Of a stretch of DNA of 64,000 nt, positions 27,539-40,972 are shown in pieces. The stretch is from positions 2,914,001 to 2,978,000 of the forward strand of contig NZ_AP022564.1 of the NCBI RefSeq assembly GCF_010727125.1. Reading direction: 5' to 3'. Numbering within the stretch: the stretch's first letter is position 1; every line of letters begins with the position of its first letter. Both the position numbers and the translations under genes were made by a program. Source of the DNA: Mycolicibacter terrae (GTDB taxonomy: Bacteria; Actinomycetota; Actinomycetes; Mycobacteriales; Mycobacteriaceae). The notes under the pieces are model-generated. The model was given only the letters and a program-made list of their open reading frames with translations, was not told where the DNA came from and made no database searches.

Positions 27539-28813
27539 CTACCCCGCCCGCTCCTCCGCCGCGGCGAGAGCGTCTTCGACCGTGTCGAACACCAGCACGT
27601 CGTAGGCCGCCGGGTCTGGCGTCACCGCACCATTGGGATCGACGAGCAGACCCCGTTTGCCGAGGCTCTGCAGATCGTCTGCCAGCCCGGCGAGCAGGCC
27701 ACGCGCCGGATCGCTGATCGCGTGCAGCCGGGACACATCCAGGATCGCGATGTCGAAGTCGCCGCAGTCGCGGGTGGCGGTGCGCGCCACCTGTTCGGCA
27801 CCGGCGAACAGCAGATCCCCGTGCACCTCGTAGACCCGGACGCCGGGACGGGGCGTGTAGACCCCGCGAATGGCCGCGTGGGCCTCGCTGCTCACGGTCA
27901 GAAAATGCAGACCGAGCTGTTGGGAAAGGCTGCGGCACACCAGGACCCCGCGCACACTGTTACCCTTGTCGTCGATCCGCGGCGAATAGACCCCGATTCC
28001 GAGCTGGCCGGGCAGAACCGCCACGATGCCGCCGCCCACCCCACTTTTGGCCGGCATCCCGACCGCGCTGACCCACTCACCAGCGGCGTCGTACATACCG
28101 CAGGTCACCATGACCGACAGGGTGCGCCGCACCACCGCCGCGTCGGTCACCTGCCGGCCGGTCAGGGGATTGAACCCGCCCCGCGCCAGCGTCGCCGCCA
28201 TCCGGGCCAGATCGGTGCTGGTGACCTTCAGCGAGCACTGGCGGATGTAAACGTCCAACGCGTCATCGGGATCAGCGCTGAGAGCGCCGAAACTGTCCAG
28301 CAGATAGGCGATCCCGCGATTGCGGCTGCCGCTGGCCTTCTCGGATCGATAGACGTCCTCATCGAAGTCGAGGCTGCGTCCGGCGCAGGCGCTATAGAAC
28401 TCGCGGATGAGGCCGAACCGATCGTCGGCCGTCTTACCCGGGACCAAAGAGCATGCCACGATCGCGCCGGCGTTGATCATCGGGTTCTTCGGGACGTTGG
28501 TGACCTGATCGACGCTGATCCTGTTGAATCCCTCACCGGAGGGTTCCACTCCGATCCGCGCGTCGACGGCCGCCTGCCCCAGCTGATCCAGCGCCAGGGC
28601 GTAGGTGAACGGTTTGGAGATCGACTGCATCGTGAATTCCACGCCGGCATCGCCGGATTCGTAGACATAACCGTCCGAGGAGGACAACGAGAGACCGAAG
28701 GCGGTCGGATCAACCCGGGACAGCTCCGGAATGTAGCTCGCCAAGGCGCCGACGTTGACGTCGGCATGCTCGGCGAGTATCCCGTCCAAGTATCGCTGTA
28801 CCAGTGCCGTCAC
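27539..28813 (-). CDS. glsA: Glutaminase A with C-terminal STAS domain
   Basis: 424-residue protein. Residues 1-310 are a serine-dependent glutaminase (beta-lactamase fold) with the Ser64-x-x-Lys67 motif in FTMQSISKPF, NPMINAGAI, and GMPAKSGVGGGIVAVLPG. Residues about 320-424 form a STAS domain (HGDLLFAGAEQVARTA, FDIAILDVSRLHAISDPA). It hydrolyses glutamine to glutamate and ammonia. The STAS part may regulate it or mediate assembly. The GTG start sits 92 nt from divergent alkA. Located where M. tuberculosis carries extra cyclase genes, so the locus is rearranged between species. Confidence 0.93.
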   Translation of the reverse strand: MTALVQRYLDGILAEHADVNVGALASYIPELSRVDPTAFGLSLSSSDGYVYESGDAGVEFTMQSISKPFTYALALDQLGQAAVDARIGVEPSGEGFNRISVDQVTNVPKNPMINAGAIVACSLVPGKTADDRFGLIREFYSACAGRSLDFDEDVYRSEKASGSRNRGIAYLLDSFGALSADPDDALDVYIRQCSLKVTSTDLARMAATLARGGFNPLTGRQVTDAAVVRRTLSVMVTCGMYDAAGEWVSAVGMPAKSGVGGGIVAVLPGQLGIGVYSPRIDDKGNSVRGVLVCRSLSQQLGLHFLTVSSEAHAAIRGVYTPRPGVRVYEVHGDLLFAGAEQVARTATRDCGDFDIAILDVSRLHAISDPARGLLAGLADDLQSLGKRGLLVDPNGAVTPDPAAYDVLVFDTVEDALAAAEERAG

Positions 28814-28905
28814 GACCAGATGGTAGCCCCGGAGGCCTCAGCGGTCCGGACTATCGTGTCGCATTTCCGCTAGTGTCGTCGGCTGCCGCGTGCCATGGTT
28901 ACAAG

Positions 28906-30411
28906 GTGCACGACGACTTCGACCGCTGTTATCGTGCCGTGCAGTCCAGTGACGCCCGCTTCGACGGCTGGTTCTACACGGCCGTGCTGACCACCCGGAT
29001 CTATTGCCGGCCCAGCTGTCCGGTGCGCCCGCCCCTGCCGCAGAACGTGCGGTTCTACCCCAGCGCGGCCGCCGCGCAGCGGGCCGGCTTCCGGGCCTGC
29101 AAACGGTGCCTACCCGACGCTGCACCGGGTTCTCCGCAATGGAACATCCGCGGCGACATCGTGGGGCGGGCGATGCGCTTGATCGCCGATGGCACGGTGG
29201 ATCGCGAGGGGGTGACCGGGCTCGCCGGCCACCTCGGCTACTCCGCCCGCCAGTTGCAGCGGCTGCTGCAGGACGAGGTCGGCGCCGGACCGCTGGCGCT
29301 GGCCCGCGCCCAGCGGGCGCAGACCGCCAGGATCTTGATCGAGACCACGGGCCTGCCGTTGGGTGACGTCGCGTTCGCGGCCGGCTTTGCCAGCATCCGA
29401 CAGTTCAACGACACCGTCCGCGCCGTGTGCGCCACCACCCCAACGGCATTGCGGCAGCAGGCGATAACCCGGTCGAAGACCCGGTCCGGCCAGAATGCGC
29501 CCGGCGCAGGAGCCGTGTCGCTGCGCCTGCCCGTCCGCACCCCGTTCGCGTTCGAAGGGGTCTTCGGGCACCTGGCTGCCTGCGCGGTTCCCGGTTGCGA
29601 AGAGGTCCGTGACGGAGCGTACCGACGCACGCTGCGCCTGCCGCACGGCAACGGCATCGTCAGCTTGACTCCGGCCGCCGATCACGTCCGCTGCGATTTG
29701 GTGCTCGAGGACTTCCGGGACCTCACGGCCGCCATCACCCGTTGCCGGCGGCTGCTGGACCTCGACGCCGATCCCGAAGCGGTCGTCGACACCTTGACCG
29801 ACGATCCCGAGTTGGCGGTGGTCGTGACCAAGGCACCGGGTCAGCGCATTCCGAGGACGGTCGATGAAGCCGAACTGGCGGTGCGGGTGGTGCTCAGCCA
29901 GCAGGTGTCGATCAAGGCGGCCCGTACCCACGCGCATCGACTCCTGCTTGCCCACGGTGAGCAGATCGGTGATCCGGCCGGCGGGCTGACACACGTCTTT
30001 CCCTCGGTGGAGCGCCTCGCCGACATCGATCCCGACCAGCTCGCTCTGCCCCGGGCCCGCCGGCGCACCCTGCTATCTCTGGTCGCGGGGCTCACAGAGG
30101 GCACCATCGAGCTGGGCGCGGGCTGCGATTGGGACCGGGCCCGGCACACTTTGCTGGAGCTTCCCGGCGTCGGCCCTTGGACGGCGGAGGTCATCGCGAT
30201 GCGTGGTTTGGGCGACCCCGATGCCTTTCCGGTGACCGATCTGGGGGTGCAGGTGGCCGCCCGGCAGCTGGGCCTGCCGGATCAGCCGCGGGCGCTGAGC
30301 CGGCGCGCGGCCCGCTGGCGCCCGTGGCGGTCCTACGCCACCCAACATCTATGGACCGCGCTTGATCACGCCGTCAACGACTGGCCCCCGACTTCCAAGG
30401 AGACCGCATGA
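28906..30411 (+). CDS. alkA: Ada-AlkA fusion: methylation-responsive regulator and 3-methyladenine DNA glycosylase
   Basis: 501-residue fusion. The N-terminal Ada zinc domain has Cys pairs in IYCRPSCPVRPP and FRACKRCLPDA, where one Cys accepts methyl from phosphotriesters. An AraC-type HTH follows (GLAGHLGYSARQLQRLLQ, then DVAFAAGFASIRQFNDTVR). The C-terminal AlkA glycosylase has the helix-hairpin-helix LLELPGVGPWTAEVIAMRG followed by the catalytic Asp region (FPVTDLGVQ). GTG at 28906 matches the mycobacterial start; the frame is open upstream but without similarity. It overlaps ogt by ATGA, so sensing, base excision and direct reversal are one operon, probably self-induced by alkylation. Orthologous to Rv1317c. 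Confidence 0.94.
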   Translation: MHDDFDRCYRAVQSSDARFDGWFYTAVLTTRIYCRPSCPVRPPLPQNVRFYPSAAAAQRAGFRACKRCLPDAAPGSPQWNIRGDIVGRAMRLIADGTVDREGVTGLAGHLGYSARQLQRLLQDEVGAGPLALARAQRAQTARILIETTGLPLGDVAFAAGFASIRQFNDTVRAVCATTPTALRQQAITRSKTRSGQNAPGAGAVSLRLPVRTPFAFEGVFGHLAACAVPGCEEVRDGAYRRTLRLPHGNGIVSLTPAADHVRCDLVLEDFRDLTAAITRCRRLLDLDADPEAVVDTLTDDPELAVVVTKAPGQRIPRTVDEAELAVRVVLSQQVSIKAARTHAHRLLLAHGEQIGDPAGGLTHVFPSVERLADIDPDQLALPRARRRTLLSLVAGLTEGTIELGAGCDWDRARHTLLELPGVGPWTAEVIAMRGLGDPDAFPVTDLGVQVAARQLGLPDQPRALSRRAARWRPWRSYATQHLWTALDHAVNDWPPTSKETA

Positions 30412-30899
30412 CCTGCCAACGCACCATCGACAGCCCGATCGGGCCGCTGACCCTGGCCGGCGAGGACGGCAAGCTCAGCCATCTGTTGATGCTCGACCAC
30501 TCCCACGCCCCCGACAGCAGCGGGTGGCGACGCGACGACGCCGCATTCCCCGAGGTCGTCGAGCAACTCGCGGCGTATTTCGCCGGCGATCTCACCGAGT
30601 TCGACCTGAGTTACCAGATGGCCGGTACCGAGTTCCAGCGCCGGGTGTGGACCGCCCTGCTGACGATCCCCTACGGCCAGACCCGCTCCTATGGGCAGCT
30701 GGCGATGCAGATCGGGGCGCCGACGGCATCGCGGGCGGTTGGGTTGGCCAATGGCCGCAACCCGATCTCGATCATCGTCCCGTGCCACCGTGTCATCGGC
30801 AGCAACGGCAGCCTGACCGGCTACGGCGGCGGTATCGACCGGAAGCGGCTTCTGCTGGATCTGGAGCGGCAGCACAGCCACGCCACGCTGTTCGACTGA
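30408..30899 (+). CDS. ogt: Methylated-DNA--[protein]-cysteine S-methyltransferase
   Basis: 163-residue suicide enzyme removing O6-alkyl groups from guanine. The active-site motif IIVPCHRVIG is present (Cys126). FQRRVWTALLTIPYGQTRSY and the DNA-binding block SRAVGLANGRNP precede it. The start ATG overlaps the alkA stop by 4 nt. Corresponds to Rv1316c. In M. tuberculosis the 5S rRNA follows directly; here an esterase and a membrane protein gene intervene. Confidence 0.95.
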   Translation: MTCQRTIDSPIGPLTLAGEDGKLSHLLMLDHSHAPDSSGWRRDDAAFPEVVEQLAAYFAGDLTEFDLSYQMAGTEFQRRVWTALLTIPYGQTRSYGQLAMQIGAPTASRAVGLANGRNPISIIVPCHRVIGSNGSLTGYGGGIDRKRLLLDLERQHSHATLFD

Positions 30900-30916
30900 G
30901 GCCGGCGTGGCCCGGT

Positions 30917-32074
30917 TTAGCCCAGCAGATCCACCGGCTCGGGCATGTCGTAGGGGGTGGTATCGGTGAACGCCGTCACGAAGTTGAACAGACCTGTGAT
31001 GGCTTCCTCGAGCGATGGGTGCGGCGAATCGAGGTAGCCCGCGAGGTATCCCTCGTTAACGAGCCCGGCCAGCGACGGGTGCTCCTGCAACGAGTAAATC
31101 GTGTAGGTGTCGGGGTCGAACAAGCTCGCGATCGAGTTGTTGAGACCGTCGACGACACCCTTGCCCAACGCGGTGAGTAGCTCACCGAAATCGATGTCGG
31201 TCGGGAACAACCCGGATCCCGCGGCCACATCGACGTCACCCGGCGGCCAACCATGGTCGATACTGCCGTAGCCGAGATTCACCAGGATCCGGGTAACGGG
31301 TTCCAACAGCTCGTAGAGCGGCAATCCGAAAATCGGGACCAACTGCAGCGGCGCCAATAGCGGCAGGATCTCGGAGGGCAGCATGTGGAAGGTGGTCAGC
31401 GAATCGGGGTCCGAAACCGGCAACTCGATAGCGTTCGCGATTTCATCGGGCGTCGCACTGAGATACACCGAGTGTCCGTAGATGAAGCCCAGCGCCGAGT
31501 TGAGGTCCGCCAGCGGGTTGAAGTAGGTCGGCTTGAACGCGACCGGGTCGTACTCGTAGTTGTAGACGTCGGTGTGATACAGGTCGGTGGGGATGGAGCT
31601 GGTGGCCGGGGAGCCGATCAGTACGAACCGGACGAGGTCGTTCGACACGTCATGCTCGTCAAGCCATTGCATCAACCCCACCGAGATCGAGGAGCTCTGC
31701 GAATATCCGAACACCACGATCGGGTGCTCGGCGTCGACCTCGCCACTGTTGAGTCGCTCAGCCACCGCATTCTCGAGCAGCTGCAGGCCGACCGCGCGTG
31801 AGGTGTCGCTGACGTTCTCCGGTGTGAACAGCGACACCAGCTCGCCACCGAATCCGTGCGGGCTCAAGAACAGATCATTGACAGCGTCGAGGTAAGTCTG
31901 GGGTGGCTGCGGGATCCCGGTTCCGCCCATCAGGAACGCGACCCCGTCACCCAGCGACGTACCGTTGCCGGTGAGCTCGAACGCCCGCGATTGCGCTCCG
32001 ACCACCGGCACACCGGCAACCAGGCCGGCCGCTACGACCGCGGCAACAAGTGGCGGACAAAAGTAGCTGCGCAC
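30917..32074 (-). CDS. Secreted PE-PPE-domain serine esterase
   Basis: 385-residue exported alpha/beta hydrolase of the PE-PPE C-terminal type. The signal peptide starts VRSYFCPPLVAAVVAAGLVA and would be cleaved near VVGAQS. The early MGGTGIPQPPQTYLDAVND block and the nucleophile elbow VVFGYSQSSSIS (G-x-S-x-S) are hallmarks, followed by VLIGSPATSS. No PE or PPE domain is present, so the esterase stands alone behind a Sec signal. The GTG at 32074 is fixed by AGGAGG seven nt upstream; an open frame reaching 32215 overlaps the divergent membrane-protein gene and was rejected. Substrates are probably short- to medium-chain lipids, by family. Confidence 0.88.
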   Translation of the reverse strand: MRSYFCPPLVAAVVAAGLVAGVPVVGAQSRAFELTGNGTSLGDGVAFLMGGTGIPQPPQTYLDAVNDLFLSPHGFGGELVSLFTPENVSDTSRAVGLQLLENAVAERLNSGEVDAEHPIVVFGYSQSSSISVGLMQWLDEHDVSNDLVRFVLIGSPATSSIPTDLYHTDVYNYEYDPVAFKPTYFNPLADLNSALGFIYGHSVYLSATPDEIANAIELPVSDPDSLTTFHMLPSEILPLLAPLQLVPIFGLPLYELLEPVTRILVNLGYGSIDHGWPPGDVDVAAGSGLFPTDIDFGELLTALGKGVVDGLNNSIASLFDPDTYTIYSLQEHPSLAGLVNEGYLAGYLDSPHPSLEEAITGLFNFVTAFTDTTPYDMPEPVDLLG

Positions 32075-32081
32075 CGAGTAT

Positions 32082-32087
32082 CCTCCT
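32082..32087 (-). promoter_or_regulatory. Strong Shine-Dalgarno of the esterase gene
   Basis: AGGAGG on the minus strand with a 7-nt spacer to the GTG at 32074. It decides that start over several upstream in-frame candidates. Confidence 0.85.
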
Positions 32088-32199
32088 GTTAATTTCCTTA
32101 ACTGAACCTGAACGCTATAGCTCCTCGGTCGATCGCGCAATACCGGTGAGCTGCGGGAGCCGCTAGTCCAGGGCACCCACGACAGCAAGGACCACTGAA

Positions 32200-32565
32200 A
32201 TGGCGGTATTCGCAATACTCTTCATAGCCGTCTTTTTCCTGGGCATGGGCCTCTACGCACTCGCAGCACCGACAGCCCTGGTCCGACCGTTCGGCATCAC
32301 GCTCACCTCCTCAACGTCGCGGTCGGAGGTTCGCGCCGTATACGGCGGATTCGGTGTGGCCATGGCAGGAATCTTGGCAATCGCGGCCGTCAATCCCGAC
32401 TACCGCACTGGAATCACGCTTACCGCAGCGGTCGCCCTGGCCGGAATGGCTTTGGGGCGCATGCTATCCGCCGCCATCGAACGTCGCCGGACACCGTTCT
32501 ATCCCAATTGGTTCTACTGTTTGGTAGAGGTGGGAGCGGCTTTGCTCTTGTTTTCGTCACGCTGA
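32200..32565 (+). CDS. Small DUF4345-type membrane protein
   Basis: 121-residue protein with four predicted membrane helices: FAILFIAVFFLGMGLYALAA, a helix around VYGGFGVAMAGILAIAAV, GITLTAAVALAGMALGRML, and FYCLVEVGAALLLF. The pattern RSEVRAVYGGFGVAMAG with the Arg-x-x-Tyr-Gly-Gly segment is typical of DUF4345. AAGGA lies about 8 nt before the ATG. Divergent from the esterase (125 nt). Function unknown. Confidence 0.8.
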   Translation: MAVFAILFIAVFFLGMGLYALAAPTALVRPFGITLTSSTSRSEVRAVYGGFGVAMAGILAIAAVNPDYRTGITLTAAVALAGMALGRMLSAAIERRRTPFYPNWFYCLVEVGAALLLFSSR

Positions 32566-32617
32566 ATCGGCTGCAAACCCCACCGGAGGCCTCCTGCTGT
32601 TCCAGCCGGAGAACTGC

Positions 32618-32920
32618 ATGGTAAAACCCTGTATCGCCAGAGTTGCGGTCCTGGCCGCGGTGGCGGCCGCTGCGGGGTGGGATTGGCAGTGCCGGCGAGT
32701 GCAGAGTTGCTCGTCGCCGCCGAATAGGAGTTTCGCCTCGAGGGTACGAACTGGGGTCAACCGGGATGGTTCTTTCACAACGACGGTGGAGCCGACGATT
32801 CTTGTCCCGAGTCCATCTGCCCCACGATCCACGTTCAGTCTGGTAAGGGTCCGGTCGACCGGCGGCTATTTCGGGATCTGCGCCGCGTTTGCCTTTTGTA
32901 TGCGCGGCGGAGGTGGCTGA
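32618..32920 (+). pseudogene. Possible decayed secreted-protein gene
   Basis: The 421 nt between the membrane protein and the 5S gene have no intact gene. An ATG at 32618 opens a signal-peptide-like stretch (MVKPCIARVAVLAAVAAAAG). One base shift at the GGGG run near 32674 would continue it as VGLAVPASAELLVAAE, a plausible cleavage region, before a TAG. A third frame then holds a Trp/Asp-rich stretch (NWGQPGWFFHNDGGADD). This looks like a frameshifted, broken exported-protein gene, but no family is recognised and it may be noise. Confidence 0.25.
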
Positions 32921-32943
32921 CTTCTGGGCATGAAACACAAATG

Positions 32944-32975
32944 CCTGTGCCCCCCAATTTCTTGGGGGGCACAGG
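32944..32975 (-). terminator. Intrinsic terminator of the rRNA operon
   Basis: A perfect 14-bp stem (CCTGTGCCCCCCAA with its complement) around a 4-nt loop, 12 nt beyond the 3' end of the 5S gene. On the minus strand it is followed by a T-rich stretch (ATTTGTGTTTC). Confidence 0.9.
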
Positions 32976-32986
32976 GCTTTATGTTG

Positions 32987-33101
32987 TGTTCGGCGGTGTC
33001 CTACTTTTCCACCCGGTAGGGCAGTATCATCGGCGCTGACAGGCTTAGCTTCCGGGTTCGGGATGGGACCGGGCGTTTCCCTGTCGCTATGTCCGCCGTA
33101 A
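32987..33101 (-). rRNA. rrf: 5S ribosomal RNA
   Basis: 115-nt match to mycobacterial 5S: minus-strand sequence begins TTACGGCGGACATAGCGACA, contains CCCGAACCCGGAAGCTAAGC and ends ACACCGCCGAACA. Ends were set by comparison with recalled M. tuberculosis rrf. A 146-nt spacer without a gene separates it from 23S. Confidence 0.95.
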
Positions 33102-33247
33102 CTCTATTTATTTTTCCCCCGTGTGTGGACGGTTTCCCCTTTTTTTTGGGGGGTCCACTGGGTCACCAATGTTTGTGTTTGGTGGTGGGGTGTGGGTTTA
33201 CGGTGTTTTGTGGTTGTGGTTGCGGGCAACACATTGTTTGTTGTGTG

Positions 33248-38272
<5,025 letters not shown>

Positions 38273-38385
38273 ACCATTTGGAAACAATCCCAAAAACATC
38301 AGTCAAAAACTGACATCAAAAACAACACCACACCCCCAACACGGGGCGCCGAAGGCATGGCAAAAAACAACAACAAACAAAAACC

Positions 38386-38415
38386 ACCAAACACACTATT
38401 GAGTTCTCAAACAAC
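38386..38415 (-). promoter_or_regulatory. rrn leader boxA antitermination region
   Basis: Minus-strand TGTTGTTTGAGAACTCAATA followed by GTGTGTTTGG matches the conserved mycobacterial rrn leader boxA/Nus-factor element. It lies between the promoter and the 16S gene. The rest of the leader to 38273 is T-rich and includes a GTCAGTTTTTGACTGA inverted repeat. Confidence 0.8.
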
Positions 38416-38441
38416 ACGCCCGGTTTTCAGGCAACCCCGCC

Positions 38442-38470
38442 ACTCTACTCGTACGCCGGAGTTGAGTCAA
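38442..38470 (-). promoter_or_regulatory. rRNA operon promoter (rrnA P1 type)
   Basis: Minus strand -35 TTGACT (38470-38465), 17-nt spacer, -10 TAGAGT (38447-38442). Closely parallels the M. tuberculosis rrnA P1 (TTGACT/TAGACT) found downstream of murA. The murA stop is 74 nt upstream of the -35 box. No equally good second promoter is seen in the 172 nt before 16S. Confidence 0.85.
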
Positions 38471-38544
38471 CTCCGACGTTTTCGGGGCTACCGGAAAGGT
38501 CTTCCAGACTGCTCGACGATCCGCGTGCGGTTCGCCGGCCTGAC

Positions 38545-39798
38545 CTATCTTACACGCTCGATTTCGGCGCCGAGACCGGCCAGGTACTCCACGAACAGCG
38601 GGTAGCCGCGATCGATGTGAAAGACGTCGTGAACCTCGGTGTCACCGTCTGCGACCAGGCCCGCAAGGACCAGACCGGCGCCGGCCCGGATATCGGAGGC
38701 CCACACCGGCGCGCTCGAGAGCTGAGGCAGACCGCGCACCACCGCGTGGTGTCCATCGGTGCGGGCGTCGGCGCCCAGGCGGATCATCTCCTCGACGAAC
38801 CGGAACCGGGCCTCGAAGACGTTCTCGGTGATCATCGATGTGCCGTCGGCGATCGCCGCCAGGCCGATCGCCATCGGCTGCAGATCGGTGGGGAAACCCG
38901 GGAACGGCAGGGTCGCGACATTGACGGCCTTGGGCCGGTCGTACTGGACCACCCGGAAGCCGTTGTCTGATTGGGTGATGGTCGCCCCCGCGTCATGCAA
39001 CTTGTGCAGGACGAGCTGCAGATGGGCCGGGTCGACACCGGTCACCGAGATATCGCCGCGGGTCATCACCGCCGCGATCGCCCAGGTGGCGGCGACGATC
39101 CGGTCGCCGATCACCTCGTGCTCGGTCGGGTGCAGACGCGGCACCCCGGTGATCTTCAGCGTCGGGGAGCCCGCACCTTCAACCTGCGCCCCCATCTGGT
39201 TGAGCATCGTGCACAGGTCGGCGACGTCCGGCTCGCGCGCAGCGTTGTGGATGGTCGTGACGCCCTCGGCCAGCACGGCGGCCATCAAGATGTTCTCGGT
39301 GGCGCCGACCGAGGGAAACTCCAGCTGGATCTCGGCGCCGCGCAGGGCGTCGGCGTGGGCGACCACACAGCCGTGTTCGATATTGCAGGTGGCGCCCAGC
39401 TGGCGCAGGCCGGCTTGGTGCATGTCCAGCGGGCGGGACCCGATGGCGTCACCGCCGGGCAGTGCGACCTTCGCACGCAGACAACGGCCCACCAGGGGCC
39501 CGAGCACACACACCGAGGCCCGGAACTGACGGACCGCGGCGAAGTCCGCGTCGTACTTGGGTTCGTCCGGCGAGGTGATCCGCACCGTGGTCCCGTCGAG
39601 CTCGACGTTGGCGCCCAACCCGCGCAGCACCTCGGCCATCAACGGCACGTCGAGAATGTCCGGGCAGTTGGTGATGGTGCTGGTGCCCTCGGCCAACAGC
39701 GCCGCGGCCATCAGTTTGAGGACGCTGTTCTTAGCGCCGCCGACGGCGACCTCACCGGACAACCGATTGCCGCCGGTAACCACGAAACGCTCACCCAC
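38545..39798 (-). CDS. murA: UDP-N-acetylglucosamine 1-carboxyvinyltransferase
   Basis: First committed peptidoglycan enzyme, 417 residues from GTG at 39798 ([20 protein letters not shown]). The active-site loop is [11 protein letters not shown], with Asp117 where most bacteria have Cys. In mycobacteria this substitution confers intrinsic fosfomycin resistance. Other blocks: [39 protein letters not shown] longer frame to 39870 overlaps the divergent pduO promoter region and lacks similarity. It lies directly upstream of the rrn operon on the same strand, as in M. tuberculosis. Confidence 0.96.
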   Translation of the reverse strand: MGERFVVTGGNRLSGEVAVGGAKNSVLKLMAAALLAEGTSTITNCPDILDVPLMAEVLRGLGANVELDGTTVRITSPDEPKYDADFAAVRQFRASVCVLGPLVGRCLRAKVALPGGDAIGSRPLDMHQAGLRQLGATCNIEHGCVVAHADALRGAEIQLEFPSVGATENILMAAVLAEGVTTIHNAAREPDVADLCTMLNQMGAQVEGAGSPTLKITGVPRLHPTEHEVIGDRIVAATWAIAAVMTRGDISVTGVDPAHLQLVLHKLHDAGATITQSDNGFRVVQYDRPKAVNVATLPFPGFPTDLQPMAIGLAAIADGTSMITENVFEARFRFVEEMIRLGADARTDGHHAVVRGLPQLSSAPVWASDIRAGAGLVLAGLVADGDTEVHDVFHIDRGYPLFVEYLAGLGAEIERVR

Positions 39799-39899
39799 CC
39801 GCGTCAGTGTAGTGAGGACTCGACGGCGATCCCGAATGAATGCCGGCGCGGACCCGAGCCCGACTCCCACCGGTTGCCGCGGCCGGTACGGTTTGGACC

Positions 39900-40490
39900 A
39901 TGGCAGTGCATATCACCCGCGTCTACACGCGTACCGGCGATGACGGCACGACGGGGTTGAGCGACTTCTCCCGGGTTCCCAAGACCGATCCCCGGTTGGT
40001 GGCCTACGCCGATTGTGAGGAGGCCAACGCCGCAATCGGTGTCGCGATCGCGCTCGGCGACCCTGACGAACCGATCGGCGCAACACTGCTGCACATCCAG
40101 AATGATCTGTTCGACACCGGCGCCGATCTGGCCACTCCCGTAGTGGAGGACCCCAAATATCCACCGCTGCGGATCACCCAGGACTACATCGACCGCGTCG
40201 AAGCGTGGTGCGACGAATACAACGAACCGCTGCCGCCGTTGAACTCGTTCATCCTGCCGGGCGGTTCGCCGCTGTCGGCGTTGCTGCACGTGGCCCGCAC
40301 CGCGGTGCGCCGCGCGGAGCGGTCGGCGTGGGCGGCGGCCGATGCCTATCCGACCGGCGTGTCGGTACTGCCGGCGAAATACCTGAATCGCTTGTCGGAC
40401 TTGATGTTCGTGCTGTGCCGAGTGGCCAACGCCGACGGCGACGTGCTTTGGCAGCCCGGTGGGGATCGGACGGATCGTCCCGAAAAATAG
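39900..40490 (+). CDS. pduO: Cob(I)alamin adenosyltransferase, PduO type
   Basis: 196 residues from ATG at 39900. Transfers adenosyl from ATP to cob(I)alamin, making the coenzyme used by methylmalonyl-CoA mutase, so it is functionally linked to the epimerase at 23238. Motifs: [20 protein letters not shown] (ATP-binding N-terminus), [20 protein letters not shown] and VRRAERSAW, and the C-terminal [13 protein letters not shown]. Corresponds to Rv1314c. Convergent with the DUF2550 gene (24-nt gap). Confidence 0.94.
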   Translation: MAVHITRVYTRTGDDGTTGLSDFSRVPKTDPRLVAYADCEEANAAIGVAIALGDPDEPIGATLLHIQNDLFDTGADLATPVVEDPKYPPLRITQDYIDRVEAWCDEYNEPLPPLNSFILPGGSPLSALLHVARTAVRRAERSAWAAADAYPTGVSVLPAKYLNRLSDLMFVLCRVANADGDVLWQPGGDRTDRPEK

Positions 40491-40514
40491 GCGGAACCAA
40501 CGGGTTTCGGCTGC

Positions 40515-40958
40515 TCAGTAACTGTGACGGCGAGACCGCGGTGACGGCCGTGCCTCCAGCCAGGAAAGGAATGCGGTGCGGGCGCCGCGGTCCAGCGCTA
40601 TCTCGAACCCGGCCCGGCGCTCCCCCGTGGTGTCCCACAGTTCGAGCACCACGAGCTCGTCGGTCATGATGTCGAACTCGTCACCGCGGGGAGCGCGCCG
40701 CGCCACCACGTCCACGCCGCGGCGGGACAGGCGGCGATCCGGCCACAGCCGCACACTCGAAAGCCGGTAGAAGGCGGCCTCGCCGCCGCGGTAACGGACC
40801 ACGCCGTGACGCCACCCGTGTCCGCCTACCGCCGGCAGGTCACGCATGATGGCCGCTGTACCGCCCTGACGCAGCTTCCACAACCGGTAGCTCAGCGCGA
40901 CAACGGCACCGAAAAGCACGGCGACGAGCACGACCATGAACACCATGGGCGTGCTCAT
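40515..40958 (-). CDS. DUF2550 membrane-anchored protein
   Basis: 147 residues, with one N-terminal membrane helix (MVFMVVLVAVLFGAVVALSY) and a cytosolic beta-rich domain (HGVVRYRGGEAAFYRLSSVR, then ELWDTTGERRAGFEIALDRG). Equivalent to Rv1312, always directly after atpC in mycobacteria (14-nt gap here), so probably the last gene of the atp transcript. Function unknown. Confidence 0.85.
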   Translation of the reverse strand: MSTPMVFMVVLVAVLFGAVVALSYRLWKLRQGGTAAIMRDLPAVGGHGWRHGVVRYRGGEAAFYRLSSVRLWPDRRLSRRGVDVVARRAPRGDEFDIMTDELVVLELWDTTGERRAGFEIALDRGARTAFLSWLEARPSPRSRRHSY

Positions 40959-40972
40959 CGATTCACGCTCCG

